DNA of 64,000 nucleotides from Edaphochlamys debaryana. Its lineage: Eukaryota > Chlorophyta > Chlorophyceae > Chlamydomonadales. Positions 54,930-64,000 of the stretch are shown piece after piece (position 1 is the first letter of the stretch; the number at the start of each line of letters is the position of its first letter). Location: contig JAEHOE010000040.1 in assembly GCA_016858145.1 (NCBI GenBank), positions 434,001 to 498,000 of the forward strand, written 5' to 3'. The position numbers and the translations under genes are program-made. The notes under the pieces are model-generated. The model was not told the DNA's origin and did not search any database. It saw nothing but the letters and a program-made list of their open reading frames with translations.

Positions 54930-57900
54930 ATGCACGAAGGCGGCCGGGACCCGGAGAGCACAGCCCCCGCAGACACCTCCGCAGCAGCCGATGCCTCCGA
55001 GGCCGAGGCTGCGGAGGGCGTGGCTGCCCTGCACGCGGCCGTCGCGGACTGCCGCTCCCAGCTGGCCGCGCTAGACGAACTGCTGGCAGCGGACCCCGAG
55101 AACGCAGACGTACGGGAGGTGAGCCTTGGCGAAGTGATCACCTCCGTGGCTTGCTTCCCTCGGCACACGCGGTTAGGCTAGAGCCGGCGGGGCTGAACTT
55201 TACAAGCGCACAGGGTGCTAGGCGCGCTCAGATCCACAAGCCAACCTCCTGCCCCTCCCCGCCCTCCTCCGCCCCCTCCCAGCTGCATGACCAGCTGCAG
55301 GGGGCCCTGGCCGGCACCCTGGAGGCCCTCGCAGCAGCCGAGGGGGGCGGCCAGGGGGAGCCCGGGGGCGGCCCGGCAGAGGCAGAGGCAGCCGCCGCGC
55401 AGCAGGCCGCGTTCGCCCCGCCCCGCGGCGGCGCGGCCGGCAACGCCCGCATGCACCCCGCCAACCGCTACTACCGCTCGGAGCCCGACTTCGCGGCCCT
55501 GGCGGAGGCGTACGACGAGCTGAGGCCGTACGTCACCACGGACGCTGGTGAGTCATCACATGGGGGCGTTTCCCAGTGCCGGCCACACGGCCTTGGGAGT
55601 GGGCGGCTGAGGTTCCAGCAATCACCATGTTTCTTCGGTTCCTGGGTTGCTGGTGGCTGTTTGCGCGCGCCGGCTTTTGCTCCGTTCGAAGCAGGCCCTG
55701 CACCCATACACGTTATCCACCGTCGGCGCCCCCCCTTGCCCGCCCGTCTCCAGCCGGTCGCGGCCACCTGGACACCACCAGCTGGGAGGCCACCCGCGCG
55801 CTGACCGCCTGCCTGCTGCGACACGACTTCGGCGTGGCCTGGTGGCTGCCGCCCGGGCAGCTGGTGCCGCCCGTCACCAACCGCGCCAACTACCTGCACT
55901 GGATCAACGACCTGCTGGCGCTGTCGGACCCGGGGGACGGTGCGGAGGGGCGGGGGGGTGAGGGGTGAGAGTGGGACGGCGGGGGCTCGGAGGGCAGAGC
56001 AGCCGCGCCGGACAGCTGGACGCGGCTGGGCCTGGTAATGTTGTGCAGGCTCCACAGCGGAAGGCCGCACAGGGCCAGGCTAGGACCATGCGCTGCGTGC
56101 CATGCGCCCGTGACCGCCGCTGCTGCGGCCCCGCCCTACATGCCCCGACCCTCCAGGCGGCCCCATCCGCGGGATGGACGTGGGCTGCGGCGCCAACTTC
56201 ATCTACTGCCTGCTGGGTGCCGTACTGTACGGATGGAGCATGGTGGGCGTGGACGTGACCAAGGTGGGCGCCCGCGGGGCGGGCAGCCGTGGGGGCGCTG
56301 CAACGATCTGGCTGGTGGCGGGGCTTGGGGAGGCACCTGAATCCATAAAATCCTGGCTTCCAGTGGCTGGCTCAGTTTCTGGTTCCGTCGCTGGGATCCA
56401 GTCCACTCCCGGCATCCGCAGCTGGATTCGATCCAGGCCGATGTACGGAGTGCCTGGGCTGCCTGCCCACACATTGTTACGCCTGCAGGTGGCCGTCAAG
56501 TGCTGCCACAAGCTGATCAGGGAGAACGCCAAGGTGCGGGGGCGGGGCGCTGCCGGTGGTCACACAGCCCCGCGTACTGGTAGTTTGACTGTAGCTGCCT
56601 TGAGAGGGTCCTGAGGGAGCCGTGCCCCTGCTGCCGTGCCCCCCGCAGCTGGCCCCCCTGCTGGAGGTCCGCGACCTCTCCGCTCTGCACCCGGAGCTCC
56701 AGGTGGGGGGCGGGGGTGGCGAGACGACAGTCAAGTGGGGCCTGGTGTGGGAAGGCGGCGAGGGGTATCAGGCCTTACGGCTGAGGAGTCTCCTCCATGG
56801 GGCCGACGAGGCTGCGTGTGGTACCAGCACCCGGTCTGCTCCTGGGCCTGCAAGCATGCGGCGAGCCCCTGATATGCTTCCACCGCCCCTGCACCCACGC
56901 TATCCACCGCCCCTGCAGAGCCCTGACGCTGCCGCGCCGGCGGGCGCGGGGGCGCGCGACGCCAAGCGGCGGGGGCGCAAGCGGCCTGCGGAGGGGCAGG
57001 ACCCCGAGCAGCCGGAGCGGGCGGCCGAGGAGGGGTCGGCGGGCGGCGATGCGGCCGGGGCCGAGGGCGCAGCAGAGGAGCCCGAGGCAGGCGGCGCGGC
57101 GGCTGGCGAGGAGGGTGCGGCAGGCCGAGGCGACGGCGGCGAGGGAGCTGAGGAGGCGGCTGACGAGCTGGGGAACAGCGCGGTGAGGGGTCCTAGGGCA
57201 TGGTCCATGGGGGCGTGTTGGGTGCGAAGGGCTTGGCGAGGACTGTCACGTCACGCGAGGCGCTCAGGGGAGTTGGGGTCCTTTGACCTTCCCCTTTCAG
57301 AGCCCTGCCCCCCCTGCCTGCACCGCAGGGCATCCTGCTCCCCGCCTTCACTGATGAGCAGGAGACGTTCGCCTTCACCGTGTGCAACCCGCCCTTCTTC
57401 GAGAGCATGCACGTGAGACCGGGCCGCGCTGTGGACGGGACTGGGGCGGGCCCTGTACTGGCCAGCTTTTCCAAACATTGAGCTGCGTGGCTTGCACCAA
57501 GCGCCGGCCAGAGGGCCAGACCAGGCGCCACACATAGCTGCTGGCTACAGCCCGGACCCTGCCCCTAGCTTGCCTCCGGGCCTAGGTGCAGCTGCAAGAG
57601 GAAAAAGAGGGGGACGCAAAACGGGCTCTCAGTCTCGTTAGGTGTGGATGGTGTCGTGTCGTCGTCCCAGCGGCAGCATCACATAGACCGCCGGGCCGAC
57701 CGTCGCGTCCGGCTCGCAGCGGGACCCGGCCAGGGGGCTGGACGCGCCGCATAGCTGCTGGCTATAGCGCCTGGGCAGCACCTTGGTCCCTGAGCCGATG
57801 AAGCTGGGGACCGAGGCGGAGCTGGGGAAGTTGCTCGCCGCTGCTTGAGACGCCCATTCCCGCGAGGGCGCGGCTCCGCGCAGCCCGGACGCCGAGCATC

Positions 57901-60554
57901 CGCCGTAGTTGGGGAAGCAGGGGTGACAGGGGTAGCCCGCGTCCCGGAAGGAGGCCGAGGTGGTGCTGAAGGCTCGCCCCTGCACCTCGGTGCCCGCGGT
58001 GGGCATGACAGCGGGCGCCCGAAGCCGCTGGGCTGCAGAGCTGCGTGGTGTGGAAGGCTTAGAGGCTTGGGCTCGCGCTGGCAGCTGCGGTACCGCACGC
58101 CTGCACCCGAGACGGCATAGTCGTCCACCCTTAATACTTGTGCTCTGACTTCGGTACTCCATGTCGCCGTCGTGCTATGTAATCTGTTAAAACCTCCCTC
58201 TGCGGCCTTGATACATGCGTAGCCCCAAGCGCTGATACCGGCGGGCGCTATGCCGCCGTAACGGACGGCCTCAGGTCACCCCTTGCGAGCGAGGCGCCAC
58301 CCTTGCTGGGTGTCTCCTAAATGGTTGTCCAGTTTTACTCGCGTAAGGGGATCGGGGTCTTAAGGCGACTTGCGGTCCCCTACACATGCGCAGGAGGCGG
58401 CCCAGAACCCCAACACCGCCTTCGGAGGTGAGGCAGCGGCGTGTGATACGGCCCCGCCGCTGGGTCGGGCCCTGCCTGCAGGCGCACGCCACATGAGGGC
58501 CAACGAACCCTGAGGACCGGCAGCCTAGCCTAGGGGTAGCCCTCTCAAGGGCCGCAAAGGGGCCAGCGTGGTGCCACCGTGCTCCTCCGCTCACGCCTCC
58601 AGGGACCTCCGCGGAGATGGTGTGCCCCGGCGGCGAGCTGGCGTTCGTCCTCCGCATGGTGGTGGAGAGCGAGGAGCTGCAGGAGCGAGTGCACTGGTGG
58701 GTGCCGGGGTTGGCGGGGGTTCGAGGGGAAGGGGCCGGGAGGAGGGAAGGCTGAGCACTAGGGGTGGGTTCAACCTATGTATGTAGGGAAGGCTGAGCAT
58801 TACGGGTGAGTCTACGTAAGTTGGCCCTCTCCACCCCATCGCGCCCCCACGCCCCAGGTTCACCACCATGGTCGGCAAGAAGACGACGCTCAAGGTGGGC
58901 GGTGCAATAATGAGAGGGGAGCGGAGTGGAGGCCTGTCGCACGGGCGGCGCACCCAGCGCCTTGGAGCGGCGCAGCTCATGGTCCGGTGGTGATGGTGGT
59001 GTGTGGTGATGTCGCTGTCGGTGGCTTCAGTCTGCCGTCAAGCTTTTGTCTCTCCGTGCCCCTGGTCCCGCAACCAGGCCCCCCTCCTTTTTCCCTCTGC
59101 CCCGCCCCCAGGCGATTCGCAAGGAGCTCCACAGCCGCAGCGTCACCGCCCTCCGCACCACCGAGCTCGCGCAGGTGAGCAGTCCAGGATGGAGGGGCCG
59201 CCAGCGGCCACCCCTCTGCCACACCTCCCCCTCCTCCGCTCCGGCCCACAGGCCGTCACACGCACACCCACCACGCCGCCGCTCCCTGCTTTTACTACCC
59301 TAGCCCGGCCCACCCAACGGGATTTCCTGCCAACCACAATTGCCCTGCAGCTCTCTCGCAACCCCTAAAACCCGCAGTCCTTCCCCCACCTCCCTGCCAG
59401 GGCCGCACCTCCCGTTGGGCCGTGGCCTGGTCCTGGCGGGTGCCGCCCAACAAGGCCACGGAGCCCCTGCGGAGGCACGAGGCGCCGCCGGGGCAGGAGG
59501 GGGCTGCGGCACCAGGCGCCGAGGAGGACGCGGGCGAGGGCCGCCGGGGGGCGGCCGGCAGCGCCCGGCCGGACGGCCGGCAGGGCGGCGGTGCGGCGGC
59601 AGCGGCTGCGCCGACCCTGGCCGTGGTTCTGCCGAGGCGGTATGTCAGCTTCACTGCAATGCAGGTGTGCCGGGCTGGGCTTGTGTTGCATCGCTTGTTG
59701 TTGCTCCCTAGAGTTGGGACTGGCTCGGCCGTGTTCGAGCGCAGCGCTCCCAGCTTCTCTGTACCCGCGTGCTGGTCCGTGGCACTGCGGTGGCCCCCAT
59801 GCAATGATTGCCCTCTTCTCCGCTCCTCCGCCCCTCCGGCCCTCGCCTCCTCCCCGCCAGCCTGATGCCCGGGCGCTGCTGGGGCGGCTGGCGGAGCTGC
59901 TCAAGAAGGCCGGGTCCACGGACGTTGCGGTGGACCCAGCCACATGGTCGTGCAGCTGGCCCCTGCAGGTGGGGGGAGGTGGGGGCCAGTAGAAGGAGGC
60001 GCGGTGCGATGCTGGGCTGGGATGCGCGCCCTCCGGTACCCTGCTAGCAGCTCTGGGGTGCACTCCTCTCTCACTACTGCGTACACAGGCCTAAAGCCTG
60101 CCGACTTGCGCAACGCAGATATCGGCCTTCAGCGGCGGCGAGGCGGGCGGCGGCGGCGGCGGACAGTTCGCCAGCGACATCACGGTGAGCGGCGCGGCAC
60201 GCAGTCACTCCCGTGCGGGCCATTGCGTGCACACAGCCGGGAGCTCTACGCCCGTTGGACGGCGATGCAGTAGCCTCTCGCGTGACCTTCAGATACCTGA
60301 GGCCCCCTCTGCCCGCATCCTCCGTGGGCTCATCATCTCCAGCGTGTCCTCCCCTCGCCGCGCCCTGTCCTGCCCACCCCTCCCCGCAGGCCCGGATGCG
60401 TGTGGCCCAGCAGCAGCGGGGCCGCATGGAGGTGGTCGGCACCATCCCCAACCACGCCCCCGACAACGCAGCGCGTGCGTTCGCCTCGCTCATGGCCGGC
60501 CTGCAGGCGGACCTGGAGGCAGCTGGGGTCCGTGTCCTGGCGCCTCAGCGATGA
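54930..60554 (+). CDS. METTL16: METTL16-type RNA N6-adenosine methyltransferase with SPF30-like N-terminus
   Basis: METTL16 methylates A43 of U6 snRNA and certain hairpins. Sixteen exons fit in phase: 54930..55118, 55283..55547, 55754..55939, 56157..56263, 56489..56533, 56649..56702, 56919..57182, 57329..57412, 58394..58427, 58603..58696, 58858..58894, 59112..59174, 59401..59664, 59861..59968, 60119..60184 and 60390..60554, for 674 residues. The core begins at residue 120: MHPANRYYRSEPDFAALAEA, SWEATRALTACLLRHDFGVA, the SAM-binding GMDVGCGANFIYCLLGA, catalytic CNPPFF at 389-394, then NPNTAFGGTSAEMVCPGGEL, MVGKKTTLK and GRTSRWAVAWSW. An ~88-residue acidic Gly/Ala insert (exon 56919..57182) separates the SAM site from NPPF. 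Residues 32-85 (CRSQLAALDELLAADPENAD, VRELHDQLQGAL) resemble the N-terminus of splicing factor SPF30/SMNDC1, which is unusual for METTL16. The intron after 57412 contains a captured beta-amylase fragment. Confidence 0.92.
57627..58166 (-). pseudogene. Captured beta-amylase first-exon fragment inside a repeat, in a METTL16 intron
   Basis: Read on the minus strand, three parts follow each other. 58166..58089 is about 80 percent identical to 60898..60976. 58088..57672 (417 bases) matches 61470..61886, the beta-amylase first coding exon, with only a few substitutions. 57671..57627 matches about 61256..61301 (ending RRH-x-x-IHT and a stop). The amylase part runs from the transit-peptide region to the first strand of the catalytic domain (VYVMLPL) and keeps its frame. 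The whole stretch 58162..57638 is one open frame of 174 codons. It has no catalytic residues, so it is not a working amylase. The mosaic order (repeat half, amylase, repeat half) differs from the source locus, which rules out a simple copy. Confidence 0.85.
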
Positions 60555-60897
60555 GGAGCCGTGACTTGGAGCGGGGAGTTGGCCGGGCAGAGGCATCATC
60601 GTGCGCAAGGAAGACTCTGGGGAAGTGGGCTGTGTGCGCAAAGGAACGAGCAGCCGTCGGAAGGACGTGGGCAATGCCCCGCTGGGAAGAAGAGTATGGA
60701 AGCCGGTGGGCGCGGAGGCCGACGGCGGGTGCGGTCAGTCTGCGCCACGTGCCACTGACTGTGAATTTGTCACTGCCGGAACGGCGAACCGCTCGGAATG
60801 GCTCCTAGACGAGATATATGGCTGCGCCGCGCACCTGCCGAGGGCTACGCATGTGCAGAGCAAGGTGATTACTGGGTTACGTACGCCGGTATCACGC

Positions 60898-61301
60898 CGA
60901 CACGGAGTGCCGACGTCAGAGCACAAACTATCAGGCGTGGACGCAGCCGCCGTCTCGGGTACAGGCGTGCGGTACCCCAGGCAGCCCTGCTGCTGTGCGA
61001 GGAGCGGGCTGTACCGGGGCCACCTGCCATGCTCGCAACCCGCGACGTCCAACTCGGTTTCGGTGCCCACGCACGCCAGCCAGCCGGACCCGGAGTTGCC
61101 GCGTAATGCTGGGATTCGGGAACAACGAGCTGGAGCGTTTGGTTGCGGGCCCGGGAGCAAATTGCAGTTCAACGCGCGGGGGTTCGTACGGCAGCGGGAG
61201 GGACCCTTGCTGCAGAGTGCTGCGACGGGCAGGCTGGAGCCGTGTATAGAGGCATTGCGACGACGACACCACGCCATCCACACTTAACGAGACTGAGAGC
61301 C
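60898..61301 (+). repeat. Unidentified repeat copy upstream of beta-amylase
   Basis: Its two ends (60898-60976 and about 61256-61301) match the flanks of the amylase fragment in the METTL16 intron; its middle (60977-61255) is absent there. On the plus strand it lies in an open frame reading RHGVPTSEHKLSGVDAAAVS near the left end and IEALRRRHHAIHT before the stop at the right end. The flanks of the other copy give similar wording, so this may be the tail of a coding sequence from an unknown mobile or multicopy gene. I saw no terminal inverted repeat or target-site duplication. Confidence 0.55.
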
Positions 61302-61446
61302 AGGCGCCCGCTCGGCATTGCTTCCCCCTTTTTTCCCTCTTGAGCTCACAGCACTGCACGTAGAGCACCTAGGCCAGGAGCCCCCCAACCTCACCCCGTC
61401 AGCCGGCTTGGGGGGAGAGGATGTGGAGGGGGAGCCAGCACGAGCG

Positions 61447-64000
<2,554 letters not shown>

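Overview
The window is nuclear DNA of a ciliated green alga, most likely a member of the Chlamydomonadales (Chlamydomonas/volvocine type). The evidence is a very GC-rich composition, short exons split by many GT-AG (some GC-AG) introns, TGTAA polyadenylation motifs, Ala/Gly/Pro-rich inserts in conserved proteins, and a gene set that includes BBS7, an ODA8/LRRC56-type dynein factor, a plastid-targeted protein and a plant-type beta-amylase. No prokaryotic operon, tRNA, rRNA or CRISPR array was seen. Exon models were built by hand from splice signals, reading phase and family knowledge. Exon phases agree throughout except at one frameshift in CTU2.

Layout. 1-395 (+): 3' end of an unidentified gene. 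2049-7479 (-): ankyrin-like protein with a TIR-like SHRW domain. 9140-11923 (-): coiled-coil protein. 12412-14769 (-): small plastid, probably lumenal, coiled-coil protein. 15034-19278 (-): CTU2, tRNA thiolation. 20836-22186 (-): small membrane protein. 22327-26710 (-): SBP-domain transcription factor. 26842-27622 (-): possible Cys-rich gene. 28373-32742 (-): Misato/DML1. 33195-40853 (+): BBS7, head to head with DML1. 41716-42294 (+): 81-residue membrane protein. 44413-48525 (-): MYND zinc-finger protein. 49839-52994 (-): single-exon LRRC56/ODA8 protein. 54930-60554 (+): METTL16-type RNA m6A methyltransferase with an SPF30-like leader. 61447-64000 (+): beta-amylase, running off the window.

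The genes do not form one pathway. Two are clearly ciliary (BBS7, ODA8/LRRC56) and Misato is linked to tubulin and mitochondria. Two act on RNA (CTU2, METTL16). One acts in starch breakdown.

The most unusual content is two gene-fragment insertions inside introns. One is a copy of the promoter, first exon and first intron of the SBP gene inside a CTU2 intron, with its start codon and donor intact. The other is a 417-bp, nearly identical copy of the first coding exon of the neighbouring beta-amylase gene. It lies inverted inside a METTL16 intron between two halves of a repeat whose other copy sits just upstream of the beta-amylase gene. It forms a 174-codon chimeric open frame. CTU2 also carries an apparent one-base frameshift inside a (GGGGGA)n tract.
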